A stretch of 64,000 bases of DNA from Gigaspora rosea (taxonomy: Eukaryota > Glomeromycota > Glomeromycetes > Diversisporales > Gigasporaceae): the NCBI GenBank assembly GCA_003550325.1, contig QKWP01000046.1, positions 375,583 through 439,582 on the forward strand. Reading direction: 5' to 3'. A program made the position numbers and the translations under genes. The stretch's first letter is position 1; every line of letters starts with the position of its first letter. Shown in pieces: positions 24,101 to 33,785 of the stretch. The notes beneath the pieces were generated by a model. It did not search any database and was not told the DNA's origin. It worked only from the letters and a program-made list of their open reading frames with translations.

Positions 24101-24733
24101 TTATTGTGCAATAAAAACAAATTAAAAAAATACTGGCTAGTTATCCGACGAAGAAAAAAAGAATTATTGAAGTATAATTTATAGGAATATATGATTTAAA
24201 GGAATGTAAAATAATTAATATTATGTTATGTAAATATAAAAGAAACACAATCATAATAATTTAGAAAGTTTGTTACATACGTTCTGATTATCCAATAAAG
24301 AAATATATTATTGAGTTACAATTTAAAGATATAAATAATCCAGCAGAAAAAAAAACATGGATTAAGTTCTAAAATCCAATTTAAGTAAAGGTAATACATA
24401 CTGAGTAGGAGTAGGAAGAGGACTAATTATCGGTATAAAAAGTAGATATTAAATCATTAGTAATAATTTTAGAAAATGAAGAAATTTATCAAAATAGAAA
24501 TAAAATTCACACTTACGGCCTAATAATTCAACAGAAGAAACAAGAACATTCATATTATTAAATATAAAAGAAATACTCGGAAAGTTGAACAAAAAATTTA
24601 AAAAAATTTCAATATAGACATACTGTCGCTTTTCCAATTTATGCTTTATTGGAATAACAGGTAAGGTGGTGGATAGGTAAACATTTGTAATAACAAAAAT
24701 TAAAATAATAAAGAACTTATGATTTAGTTTCAT
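12104..24733 (-). CDS. Microexon gene A: about 91 exons, about 81 of them 3 bases long; secreted precursor
   Basis: Seen: exon 1 (24624-24733) encodes a signal peptide and ends just past a Lys-Arg Kex2-type site (KHKLEKRQ). It is followed by about 89 tiny exons, each preceded by a ...TTATTAG-type acceptor and followed by a GTAAGTATA or GTATGTATA donor, then a 61-base terminal exon (12104-12164). All internal lengths are multiples of three and all introns are phase 2. Spliced in order, the frame is open for about 160 codons although ten exons are TGA, TAA or TAG. Readable stretches: QPPLPTPTQTQQSEIEE after the Kex2 site, LYNWVETNEREIEIAIDRVD and RRYRELMRIPEAERVLPIDF in the middle, and a tail with RGGCGGS and KYHGGGGRNA. 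Two Cys in the mature part. Introns are mostly 60-150 bases and four carry transposons. A TATA-like CTATTTAAATATC lies about 80 bases upstream (24808-24819). Inference: a secreted peptide, perhaps variable by exon skipping. I know of no fungal family like it. Confidence 0.88.
12412..12783. mobile_element. MITE in a gene A intron
   Basis: Inverted ends AGGTTGTTTGAATTTATAAT / near-complement ending in TTTCAAACAGCCT. Inside is a second inverted pair around GGTTACGTT...GATGCAGATC. Non-coding, between exons 12807 and 12334. Confidence 0.7.
14400..15604. mobile_element. 1.2-kb inverted-repeat element in a gene A intron
   Basis: Ends CGCCAGTGGTGATATCGC (14400) and the complement of CGCCGGTGGTGATATCGC (15604). 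The interior is richer in G+C than the flanks and holds two arrays: AGAATCGTC-like units (14700-14790) and GTCAAAGTGATGTTCC-like units (15165-15365). No transposase is seen. It separates exons 15667 and 14288. Just outside its left end a donor-like GCTATTTAC (14391-14399) suggests it landed at or next to a microexon unit. Confidence 0.75.
15165..15365 (+). repeat. Minisatellite, unit about 17 bases (GTCAAAGTGATGTTCCA)
   Basis: About a dozen degenerate copies of a GTCAAAG(T)(G/A)ATGTTC(C) unit in a row, inside the 14400-15604 element. Confidence 0.75.
15727..15977. mobile_element. MITE with CCAGTGATGATCA ends in a gene A intron
   Basis: Ends TTGCCAGTGATGATCATTG and the complement of TTACCACTGGTGATCATCAC. 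The same terminal type occurs at 44781-45455. The reading frame inside (15746-15967, minus) is not credible as a gene. Confidence 0.65.
16248..19138 (-). other. Gene A exon block 3 (30 exons)
   Basis: Low coordinates in order, 3 bases unless stated: 19136, 19056, 18974, 18872, 18768, 18685, 18594, 18500, 18404, 18319, 18236 (6), 18105, 18010, 17905, 17816, 17721, 17634, 17547, 17237, 17162, 17091, 17002, 16903, 16819, 16737 (9), 16643, 16569, 16462, 16358, 16248 (6). Exon 16903 has a GC donor; exons 18594 and 16737 have GTTAGT donors. The 308-base step between 17547 and 17237 is about twice the usual spacing, so a unit may have been lost there. Confidence 0.82.
19245..19721. mobile_element. 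477-base MITE in a gene A intron
   Basis: Inverted ends AAGGATAATGTTATATAGTG and the complement of AAGGGTATTGTTATATAGTG, with a 5-base duplication TTATT (19240-19244 and 19722-19726). It interrupts the intron between exons 19763 and 19136. Includes a TTAGGG-like stretch near 19320. Confidence 0.8.
19763..22762 (-). repeat. Gene A exon block 2: tandem two-exon repeats (31 microexons)
   Basis: All exons are 3 bases, low coordinates in order: 22760, 22675, 22571, 22461, 22362, 22282, 22172, 22067, 21969, 21870, 21778, 21669, 21568, 21458, 21363, 21254, 21150, 21035, 20938, 20829, 20733, 20630, 20546, 20455, 20351, 20264, 20169, 20065, 19969, 19860, 19763. Two unit types alternate. One has plus-strand flank CTAATAGCCCAATATTTAAA, the other CTAGTAATTTAATAAAAGAG. 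The pair repeats every 200-230 bases, so this block grew by tandem duplication of two-exon units. Intron flanks stay alike while the exon triplets mostly differ. Donor 21035 is GC-type; exon 21458 is CAA followed by GTATAG. Confidence 0.85.
22865..24519 (-). other. Gene A exon block 1 (16 exons)
   Basis: Low coordinate of each exon in transcription order, 3 bases unless stated: 24517, 24402 (21 bases, encodes the Pro/Thr-rich PPLPTPT), 24281, 24134, 24044, 23955, 23861 (6), 23774, 23696, 23523, 23447, 23318, 23192, 23106, 22955, 22865. Exon 23447 has lost the usual AG acceptor and may be dead. Exon 23318 has a weak donor GTGTGT. The segments 23401-23560 and 23641-23800 are a recent duplication, which explains the repeated AGA exons and a decayed unit near 23605. 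Confidence 0.8.
24624..24733 (-). CDS. Gene A exon 1: signal peptide and Kex2 site
   Basis: 110 bases, 36 codons plus two bases. Met-Lys-Leu-Asn-His-Lys is followed by a hydrophobic run (FFIILIFVITNVYL), then Ser-Thr-Thr-Leu-Pro and a short pro-segment ending Glu-Lys-Arg. The donor GTATGT starts at 24623. The ATG at 24733 is preferred because the signal peptide begins directly from it; the upstream extension of the frame lacks an ATG. Confidence 0.85.
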
Positions 24734-24807
24734 TGCGACAAAATTAAATTTTAATGTGCTATGCAAGTTGCGAAATTATTATTTTAATTATTAAACCGTG
24801 TAATTTG

Positions 24808-24819
24808 ATATTTAAATAG
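24808..24819 (-). promoter_or_regulatory. TATA-like box of gene A
   Basis: CTATTTAAATATC on the minus strand, about 80 bases before the ATG at 24733. The spacing is similar to TATA-like boxes before the secreted-protein genes at 37035 and 40051. Confidence 0.4.
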
Positions 24820-25681
24820 AAAATTTTTATTATTAAACGATTAAGAAAATTTTTAGCCGATTACATGCCATACTATAACAATGAAAGGTATGTAGTGGAT
24901 CGGTTCGTCCTGGTCGATCTTGACTGATTTAGGCAATCCGAAAATGTGTACCATGCTGATGCGAGGGCATTTATTATCATGGGTTAAAGATTTAGCAATG
25001 GCGATTTTAAATAGGTATTTTACACACTCATATCATACATTTATGCCATATTAATCTGATATTAATAATAAAAAAATTAAAAGATAACGATACTGATTAA
25101 CATTAATAATATAGTAATTGTAAAGTTGAATCTTTTTATCTTATTAAACTATTTTTTTTTCTTTTATTATATATGATTTTACCGATTCTTTTCGAAATTA
25201 TCGACATTTTTTGTTCCACTAGAGCTTCCAATCTCTGCAAATTTTTGATAATAAATAAAAGCCTTAAGTCCATCCTTTTCAACTCCAATTCCTTTTTCAT
25301 AACAATATCCCATATTAAATGTTCCTTCAGCATTCCCCATAGTATTTCATAAAGTAACATTCATAAATGAAAAAATTATAACTTTTTTAAATCATTATTA
25401 TATTTGTACTAAGATGGATTTATATATGAACCTTAACGGAAAAGATGGCACCTTAAATTTGTTGAATGAATTTAGGAGATATTAAAGACTTCCATGCAAC
25501 TAACCGATCCATTTTAATTAAAGGCAAAAATTATTTTTGAAGGTACACACTATTGTATGTATGTACCAAAAAATAAAATCTTGTAATCAAACATTCTATT
25601 AGTCAATGAAATAGGCGACTATGATGAAAGCATATCAAAAATCTTTTAACATAAAAAAAAAAATAATACTAATAATTATAT
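24820..25681. other. Upstream region of gene A
   Basis: A 74-codon frame on the minus strand (25136-25360), rich in Leu, Lys, Glu and Met, could be a small unrecognised protein or a remnant. It shows no signal peptide, no known motif and no visible splice partners. Nothing else is supported here. Confidence 0.25.
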
Positions 25682-25921
25682 AAGGCCACGCACATAAATA
25701 AAATTGGTTCTCATAACCCGGCCGGGTGAATTTTTTTAAAAAAGTCAAATGTTATTTTATATAGTTTTTAAGATTACTATACATATTTTTATATAAAGAG
25801 TTTAAGATTTAAAAAATATATATAACATTTTTTAGATTCTAACAATAACATCCGGGTGCCGGGTGCACTTGGTTGGGTCTTAAAATGTTACGAGAACCAA
25901 TTAATTTTATTTGCATGGCCT
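25682..25921. mobile_element. GGCCAnnCA-CCGGCC family, 240-base MITE
   Basis: Ends AAGGCCACGCACATAAATAA...GGTTCTCATAACCCGGCCGGG and the near-complement at the right end. The same terminal type (GGCC..CACAAA, then TTCTTGG.TTTCATAAC, then CCGGCC) bounds the larger elements at 45555-47855 and 51539-53162. Confidence 0.75.
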
Positions 25922-26030
25922 AAGTTAAAATGATAACAATAAAATGATATATATATATATAATTATGTGTATTATATTTTGGTGCATCTTGCACCATTGG
26001 GGTGGGCAGTATACTAAGTATATCAAAACT

Positions 26031-26604
26031 AGGGATGTTATCCTGTTTAAATTGGTCAGTTTATGCTCGAAAACCTGTTAAAATACCGATTCAAAGCACT
26101 TGTGTCACAAACTCTGTTTGCGCAAATTTATTAATGATTCCAAAGCAATGCTATTACTATGTATCAAATACATAACTCCGCTATTTATTACTGTAAATAC
26201 ATGAAAAATATTATATAATATTTATTTCATTGCATCCATTATTTATTAGAGTCGATTGCGTATCTGGTTGTATTAATAAAAAAGAAATACCACATATTTA
26301 TATAAAAAAAATCAATTTAAAATGTCTATTATCATGCAAAGCAAGTAAGCTTTAAATTAAATACCGGTAATCATATCGACATATCACGCCACAGTAATAA
26401 CTCTTAATTAAAAGCTAAAAAAAAAAAAGTCAATTATACAAATCAAGAACCATTTTTGCTCGTCAAATCGATTTCAGACTCTATTTGAGCGCGATGATCT
26501 TTAAATATAATAAATAAAATCTTGTGACCGCAAAAACTAGAGTTTAACTGGTTCGGGTTTAAAACGGCCGAACTGAGTTTGGACGAACAGGATAACATCC
26601 TTAA
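26031..26604. mobile_element. hAT-type MITE, 8-base target duplication TCAAAACT
   Basis: Inverted ends AGGGATGTTATCCTGTT / complement near the right end. TCAAAACT is repeated exactly at 26023-26030 and 26605-26612. Non-coding. Confidence 0.85.
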
Positions 26605-27331
26605 TCAAAACTATACGTGGTATCATATAAAGATTTATTATTGAAGCTTTTTTTGAAATGTCGTGTAACAATATCGAATATGTATTTTATAAGTTATTTA
26701 ATTAGAACCGGCATTTATTCTTTAACATGCAAGTTCAAACCTTATTTAGATGCACAGCCTTTAAAATTGATTGCTTCATCAAAAAAAAAAAAAATTGATT
26801 GCTTCGAATCCAAATTTTGTACAGGTAAGTATTAAGTTCCAAAGAACAAAGTTACGAAGTAAAGTTTATATTTTGTTGAAAGAATTATCATTTTATTTAA
26901 GTTAGCTATATACTAAAGTTAAAAATTTTTGTTCATCTATATATGTTATGAGTCATTTTTAGAATTTGTCAGTTCTAATTTTAATTGATTAAGCAATAAC
27001 TATGGATGCAGCCATATTTACGTCACTAGTTACGTCTTAGTTAGCTTTATTTTATAGGCCGATTTTTTATATAGGACGTAACTGAGTGATGCATCTATAG
27101 CAATAACCGCAGAATTTATCATAAAATATTTATACTACTATTAATAAGTTATGTATTTTACTGAAATGAAATAAATAAAAGTGTATTACGGCAAAAATGT
27201 GTTTATAAAGTACTGTACACTTTATTGCGATTACACATTTAAAAGAATAATAGAATTTAGTTGAAATAATTCTTTTAAATTTACTCTATTGTGATTTTTG
27301 TATTTAAAAGAATAATACCAGTACGATCATA

Positions 27332-27590
27332 TGGGCTGCCGTCAATAGAAATAAGGCAGATTGTCATTTTAAAAAAAAATTAATACCTTAACTTTCACAA
27401 TTCATATCTCGATGAATTTTCAAGCTATCTTGATGATTTAATATTTAAAAGAAAGCTAGATCGTGGGCTTTCTTTTGACTATCAAATAATTAAGATAGCC
27501 TCAAAATCCATCGAGATATGCGCTGTGAAAGTTAAGGTATTAATTTTTTTTAAAATGTCAATCTGCCTTATTTCTATTGACGGCAGCCCA
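27332..27590. mobile_element. Near-perfect palindromic MITE, TA target duplication
   Basis: Ends TGGGCTGCCGTCAATAGAAA and its exact complement. The two arms pair over more than 100 bases with a small interior loop, and TA flanks both sides. Transcribed, it would fold into one long hairpin. Confidence 0.85.
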
Positions 27591-28073
27591 TATGTAATAT
27601 GAGAGGGATGGTACCGTTCAACTTTTTGGTACGCTATATTTTTTCCTGTTTTAGAATGTATTATGGTTATCTTTTTTTTTCTGTTTATGGTGTATTTCGA
27701 AATGATGATAATATACGTTTTTGATGTCGCTTATGCTGATCCTTTAAAAAAAATCCTATTTAAGTAGGAGTAATGATTTTCGTTTGTTTCGTTTGATCAT
27801 TTTTGGAAAGAATTATATGATTTTCAATTTTTAACGTATGATGATTTCATTGTCACTTGTCATTTAAAGTACAAATGTGCATTCCTATTACGACATTTTT
27901 TATCATTGATAGGTAATTATTGTGACATTCTCTAACATGTATGATTGTTAAATCTGACTAATATCATAACGTGACATCGCTACTAGTACAATTTAAAAAA
28001 TGTAGCCTTTAAAATGATTTTGATTGGTCGTATCTACTAATTTCTTTGTGTATAATAATGGTAATTGGCTGCT

Positions 28074-28352
28074 TAGTGATGTGAGTTGGTAGCTACTGGT
28101 AGGAATATACCACTGGTATCTACTGTTAGGTAACGGTAGATACCGTTAGGTAAATTATATGCAGGGTAGATACCAATAAAATAATAGAATAAAATTTTAA
28201 AATTATATAATGCAATATAAATATCAAAAAGTATATGATTTGTCAAATAAATTTTTGACTAGTAGTCTACCGGTAGTGGTAGCTACTGGTAGCTACCACC
28301 TACTGGTAGATACCGGTAGGAATATGCCAAATTGGTAGAATTCACATCACTA
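28074..28352 (+). mobile_element. TAGTGATGTGA MITE, copy 1
   Basis: Ends TAGTGATGTGAGTTGGTAG and the complement of TAGTGATGTGAATTCTACC. Subterminal GGTAGCTACCGGTAGATACC-type repeats lie near both ends. The copy at 30419-30707 is in the opposite orientation. Confidence 0.8.
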
Positions 28353-28549
28353 GTTACGACACAAGTACGCTAAATTATATAAACCATTTTTTAGTTAATT
28401 TGAATTTTATTAAATACAATAAAATTTGTTATCTAAATGATTAAAAATTGACCTAGGACATTCTTAAACCGGTAAAAATTAATAAATAACCATGATAATT
28501 AAGAATTGAAAAAATTTAATTAACGCAGAACATATATTATATTCTAGTC

Positions 28550-28675
28550 ATTCATTCTATCTACATTAATTATTGCAAACGTGATTATCGAGACAATTTA
28601 CTTTTTACATTTATTTTATCTACATTAATTATTGCAAACATGATTATCAAGGCAATTTACTTTTTACATTTGTAG
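28550..28675 (+). repeat. Two-copy tandem duplication, about 60 bases
   Basis: TCTACATTAATTATTGCAAA followed by a shared segment ending TTTACTTTTTACATTT occurs twice back to back with few differences. Confidence 0.85.
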
Positions 28676-28699
28676 AGATTTATATTACCTATTCGTGAC

Positions 28700-29550
28700 A
28701 CTAATTGTGCTTGTAAACTTCTTGCACTTTTATAACTTTTGAAGGAATATTATCCAATTTGGATTATACGTTCCAAAGAAAAATTTTATCTCGTGAATTT
28801 ATTGAAATTAAATCAACTTTGAAATTGATTAAGAAATTTATTAGCGACGAATTTGTTTTGTCACAATTGGATTGAAAAAATTACTCTTGTACAAGACTCC
28901 AATTCTTTAACGAATGATTGTAAAACATAGCTGTATAATAATTTTCAGAAATCCGTAATAAATTAAAAAAATATTTATATATTAAATTTGATTTAAATTA
29001 CATATGGTATCTCATAATCCTGAGAACCAGCATGATTTAAACCATCTTAAAGCAATCTACAAATTAATCCATGACGTACCAGCAAATTTAATCGTTAAAA
29101 TTTCAAGATTTCGCAAGCTGAATATGGTTTGACCCAATAATTTTTAGTAGTTCTAAGCATTTGCTATAAAAATATAATCCTCTCGCATATCCTCTCGCAT
29201 AATAAAATAAACGTCGATTAAAAGATGTGCCATCGAGAAATTTAGAAGCTTTCAATGCATTACGAAATAAAATAAACATTCTTGTAACTCAGGCATTTTT
29301 AAAAATTTACTATATGGACGTAAAATTCAATTTCATCTGTTTTAATAATCTGATAATTACTTAATTTTAAATCCGCTTATTAAGTTAAATATGAATTCTC
29401 TAACCAACCGAGTCAATTTAGAACTTCGTTTCAACAAGTTGATTTGGAAACCACAAAAATTCGATTTTGACATACAACATAAATATATAATTTTATATTA
29501 ATCAATTTAATTAAAAGACAGAATAGATTATCTTAATAAAAAAAAAAGTT
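28700..29550 (+). mobile_element. Possible old LTR-retrotransposon pol fossil
   Basis: A short stretch near 29445-29480 reads like the end of a Ty3/Gypsy RNase H region (Trp-Lys-Pro-Gln-Lys-Phe-Asp-Phe-Asp-Ile-Gln-His). The surrounding DNA is slightly less AT-rich than its neighbours. A second, more decayed relative lies near 44520-44700. Heavily broken and old; family assignment is tentative. Confidence 0.3.
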
Positions 29551-30418
29551 GTGTATGTTTTCGCATTGACCACTTAATACGCATCCGAACTTTCTTGTAC
29601 TTATTGAATTGTTTTTTCAACAAGCCTTAATATTACACTTAGTCTTTCGGCTATGATAATAGCTTTTTTGAGTTGCTTTTTGTAAATGCTGGTTCTTGGT
29701 TAAAAAGTGCACCCGTTTCATTCAAGGATTCATCATGCCTTCGGATATTACTTGATTATTAGATTAATAAAGATAGCGATAGTTTAATATCAGAATATGA
29801 TTATTTATAAATTGCTTACTTGTCGGTTACTTCTGAATTTTCTCTAAATTCATTAATTTGTTTAGAGTAATTGGGTAATTGTGAATAATTTTGCCGAATT
29901 AATGCTTGCCGTAATGAAATAGTACTATTTAAAGAAAGATTCTTTAAGTAAATGAAGCTCCGCAATTGCACCAATGAATAATATCTTAAAAGTATTGATA
30001 ACCCAGTATTTAAAATTTGGATTATATAATGTATTAGATTTTTCATACATTTAAACAATCATTATGTCGATTTATATTTATCACAAACGGCGCTTATTTT
30101 TTATTCATAATCTTCTACTATTTGTTCAAAAGACTCTCAGGTCAAGAGGTCGAAACTTTGTAATTCCATAGCATTAAAAAAGATTTTAAAATTATTTCAA
30201 CTTAAGATTATTAGGATAGCTGCGCGACATGCGATGCCGCGCAGGGCCAGTACGATCATGTGTGACATGTAAAATTTAAAGTATAAGGGATAGTTCGCAG
30301 CGCGTGACGTTGCACACGGTCGTGTACACACAAGTTCAAGCTCATGCTCAAGTAGCCTATGTAAGTAACAAAAGATACAATCTCTATAACTTAGTGATTC
30401 GATTTCATTAATCACGTG

Positions 30419-30707
30419 TAGTGATGTGAATTCTACCAATTTGGCATATTCCTACAGGTATCTACCAGTAGTGGTAGCTACCGGTAGCTACCACTACCGG
30501 TAGATCTACTAATCACATGATAAATAAATTTTATTTGACAAATCATATACTTTTTGATATTTATATTGCATTATATAATTTTAAAATTTTATTCTATTAT
30601 TTTATTGGTATCTACCCTACATATAATTTACCTAACGGTATCTACCGTTATCTAACGGTAGATACCAGTGGTATATTCCTACCGGTAGCTACCAACTCAC
30701 ATCACTA
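30419..30707 (-). mobile_element. TAGTGATGTGA MITE, copy 2 (inverted relative to copy 1)
   Basis: Same ends and the same GGTAGCTACC / GGTAGATACC subterminal repeats as 28074-28352, reversed. The two copies form an inverted pair about 2.1 kb apart. Confidence 0.8.
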
Positions 30708-30934
30708 GTCGTAACGCACCCACCTGATAAACCAATCAAATCGTAGGATCAGGTGTAATGTGAAATTGAAAAAAATAGCGATATTTTAAACAATCGCTTG
30801 TAGCTTATATTTTGGTTTATGAAACCACTCTTTATGCTCTAACAAAAAAATTCTTTGCAAAATTTTACTATAAACCTCCTATATTCACTCTAATCCTAAC
30901 TATCAAAAAGAACGGGTTGTTTTGATTTCACGTT

Positions 30935-31574
30935 CCCTATAAAAAAAGTGGTCCGGGGTGTGGTACGGGTTGTGTCTGGAATCCACGGAATGGCACGGTC
31001 GGAGTGGTACGTATAGAGCTGTTGACGGAATATCACGGTAAAAAGTGGTACGGGGGAGGTGGCACGTTATGACACGTCATACGTAATGGCACCTTCATTT
31101 CACGGAATGATACGTGTCGAATGTGGTACGTGTTGGCTCGTTTCACGAAGAGCGAAAGATCAATATACGATTTTTTTTAAAAAAATTGCGATATCTCATA
31201 ATTTCACTAATGAAACTGCTCTGGGTGTCTTAACAAAAAAAATTCCTTGCAAAATTTTGATACATGAGCAGTTGTTAGTTTGTTTATATTGTATTGATTG
31301 TTGATATAAATTTATGTAATCTACTTGTATGTATATATTTTTTTTTATCACACGTTAATTACCTGGCCAAACCCCGTGCCATTTGGACTAGTAAAGTGTT
31401 GCAAAACCCGAGCCATTAACGGTCCATTTTGTACGGGCATACGGTCCACCACGGGCCAAAAATCCGTGCCAATCCAAGCCTCCACGTACCAAATACGGGT
31501 TTAATCCGTGCCACCAAAACCCGTGCCTTTACTCAGCCAACCCGTACCTTTACGGTCCATTGTTCTTATAGGGG
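30935..31574. mobile_element. 640-base GC-richer element with CCCTATAA ends
   Basis: Ends CCCTATAAAAAAAGTGGTCC and the complement of CCCCTATAAGAACAATGGACC. The interior is full of GGTACGGG / GGCACGG motifs and their complements, giving extensive self-complementarity. Base composition differs strongly from its surroundings. No transposase; the open frames inside are by-products. Confidence 0.7.
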
Positions 31575-31879
31575 TTACACCAGATCTTATAGAGTGAGTT
31601 ACAACGCACCCGCACAAAATAAAAAAAATTCTTAAAAAATTATTATTTCAATATGAAGTTGAACAATTGTCTTTTTGTTTATAAAAGATAAATTAGTAAA
31701 AACACTCTTATCGATAAGTCGTATTTATATTAACAAAATAATGACTTCAGGATTGTCTTTATACTGTCTTTACATTCAAAAGATTTTCAGTTTTACTGCT
31801 AATAATTTATTATTTATTTTTATAAGCAAAAAATTTCTTTTATTATATAATCTTTATCGTATAAGCGCGAAATAACACC

Positions 31880-32450
31880 CATCTATGTGTTAATTAATTG
31901 ACCTGCGCGTTATCTCGGAAAACGTTTTTAGAAATAAGAGTGGAATTCTTGAATTCAACACATCCATACATGCAAGTAGTTGGTAAAGTGCACTTATGGA
32001 AAGTAATGTTACATTGCATTAGGAAGGTCAAATGATGTGCACTTATGGAAAGTATGTGAAGTACATTATAGAAAAAAAATACATGTGAAGTGTACTTATA
32101 GAAAGAAAGTGTACATGAAGTGCATTCATAGAAAGGAAGTACATGTGAAGTGCACTCATAGAAAGAAAGTGCACTCATATGAAGAAAGTGCTCTTATAGA
32201 ATGAAAGGAAATTACAGCAGATCAGTATGATACAGGCCCTATATACGATCAGCATGGCACAGATTTTAAAAATCGGTCTGTACTATACAGATCTGCGTAA
32301 TTTAGAAAGAAAGCACTCATAGAAAGAAAGTGCATATGAAGTGCACTTATAGAATGAAAGTGCATGTGAAGTGCACTCATAGAAATAAAGTGCATGTGAA
32401 GAGCACTTACAAAGGATGCTCTTATGGATGATTATATGCTATAACATAAA
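31880..32450 (+). repeat. Dispersed repeat with a GTGCACTCATAGAAAGAAA minisatellite
   Basis: Starts with a segment also found near 38340 and 50335 (GTTAATTAATTGACCTGCG). It then runs into many degenerate copies of a 25-35-base unit, AAGTGCAC(T)(C/T)ATAGAAAGAAAGTGCATGTG. The reading frame at 31894-32178 is produced by this repeat. Confidence 0.8.
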
Positions 32451-32819
32451 AAAAAAAAATGAGGCTTAAAAAAAAAAAAAAAAAGGACAAAAAGTTCATT
32501 AAATAAAGTTGTTACGTCATTAAATAATTTTTATAAATATTTTTTTTGCGAATAAATTATTAAGCTCGTTAAGTAGTTCTAAGAACTCTTTTTTTTCATA
32601 AATAAAATATTTTAAATTGTTAAATAAAAATTAAGATTATAAAAATAGATGACTATTAGTTTAATATCGATTGCAAAAATAACGCATGTTGTTTTCAACT
32701 TTACTAATGACATTAGTCGATTAATATTTGATAAATGACGCAGAACTTATATACATAAATATCATAGCTACTCTTAAATTAATTTAAGTGGTAAATCGCA
32801 GATGAAGGGTCAAAAATGA

Positions 32820-33000
32820 TGATCATCTATACTACAAGGAAGGGCTGGGGGATAAAAAAATTTTCAGGTGCCGAATAATCCTTTCATTAGATGGCGGTGC
32901 CAAATAACCTACGGTGACGGTGTGAAATTTCAGGAACAGGTTTCTACCTAACAGGTTTTTGCTTTTTTTATCCATTCGTTACATCATATACGCATGTTGC
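32820..33000 (+). repeat. Dispersed repeat, copy 1 (GGAAGGGCTGGGGGATAAAA)
   Basis: Shares GGAAGGGCTGGGGGATAAAA, a GTGCCGAATAA / CCTTTCAT-AGATGGC motif, ACCTAAC and CACGTGCGGTGA with 33628-33785 in the same order and orientation. No coding potential seen. Confidence 0.75.
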
Positions 33001-33433
33001 GTTCTCACGTGCGGTGAATGAAAAGTATGTGTGAACGATAAATGTTTTTTATAGAAAAAGTTCGCGCATATGACAATTCACAAAGTACTATGCATAGGTA
33101 TAGTCGCAAGTGCAATGATAAAAACATGGGATGGTGCGAATTAGCCTATGAGTAACAGATTAGTATTTTGATCGTAGCGTTACGTACTGTACTGTACATA
33201 ACTTATGTATATATATTATATATATGATTAAACGCAATGAAACGTAAAATTCTACTATATTTATCTATTGTATGAGAATTGTTTAACCAAACATCGCTTT
33301 AACAGGTTTTTCTCTCGATTAAAGTGCATGACGATCACTATAAAAAATGTCTTTTTATTATTGTCTTTCGGAATTGCACTAACTAAATATGTTTTTTTTT
33401 ATTACTTGAATTCAACAACTCAGGTTTCACCCT

Positions 33434-33612
33434 AAATGCGATGATCATAGCATAATTACAATAAATTGTCGGTAGTTTTTTGATAATATAATTTTCGGCC
33501 AGTACACGTATATCGTTTCGGTATAATCTTATACTGGCCAAAAATTTTATTATCGAAAACTACATTTTTATTATCGAAAAATAATTATCGAATTTTGCCG
33601 ATGATCATCAGC
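33434..33612. mobile_element. Palindromic MITE with ATAATTTTCGGCC core arms
   Basis: Arms GATAATATAATTTTCGGCC / GGCCAAAAATTTTATTATCG around a short loop, with GATGATCAT at both ends. Related in structure and core to the element at 57296-57512. Confidence 0.6.
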
Positions 33613-33627
33613 TGTATGTATTATTAG

Positions 33628-33785
33628 GAAGGGCTGGGGGATAAAAAAAAATTGTATGTGTCGAATAACCCTTTCATAAGATGGCAGTGCCGAATAACCT
33701 ATAGTGGTAGTGATGGTGATGCTTCAGTCTACCTAACGCATTTTTTTGTTTATACACGATTGTGTTTCACGTGCGGTGAGTAATG
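33628..33785 (+). repeat. Dispersed repeat, copy 2
   Basis: Direct copy of the 32820-33000 repeat, diverged, with the same motif order. Confidence 0.75.

Noticed and set aside
8041-24500. The TATACTTAC-N3-CTAATAAT motif array as a simple satellite or CRISPR-like array
   Set aside because: Unit spacing varies from about 75 to over 300 bases, spacers are not unique uniform inserts, the conserved core is exactly an acceptor and a donor, and joining the triplets in one fixed phase gives a long stop-free frame with sensible ends. A satellite or CRISPR array explains none of these.
26740-26840. Good donor GTAAGTAT at 26825 after a 72-codon frame
   Set aside because: The frame contains poly-A-derived Lys runs and a duplicated ATTGATTGCTTC stretch, with no recognisable protein or downstream exon.
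30197-31875. Several 60-80-codon frames on both strands
   Set aside because: They fall in MITEs or in the GC-richer inverted-repeat element, with no signal peptide, domain or conserved partner.
31894-32178. Cys/Tyr/Ser-rich 94-codon frame on the minus strand
   Set aside because: Translation of the GTGCACTCATAGAAAGAAA repeat; its periodicity follows the DNA unit.
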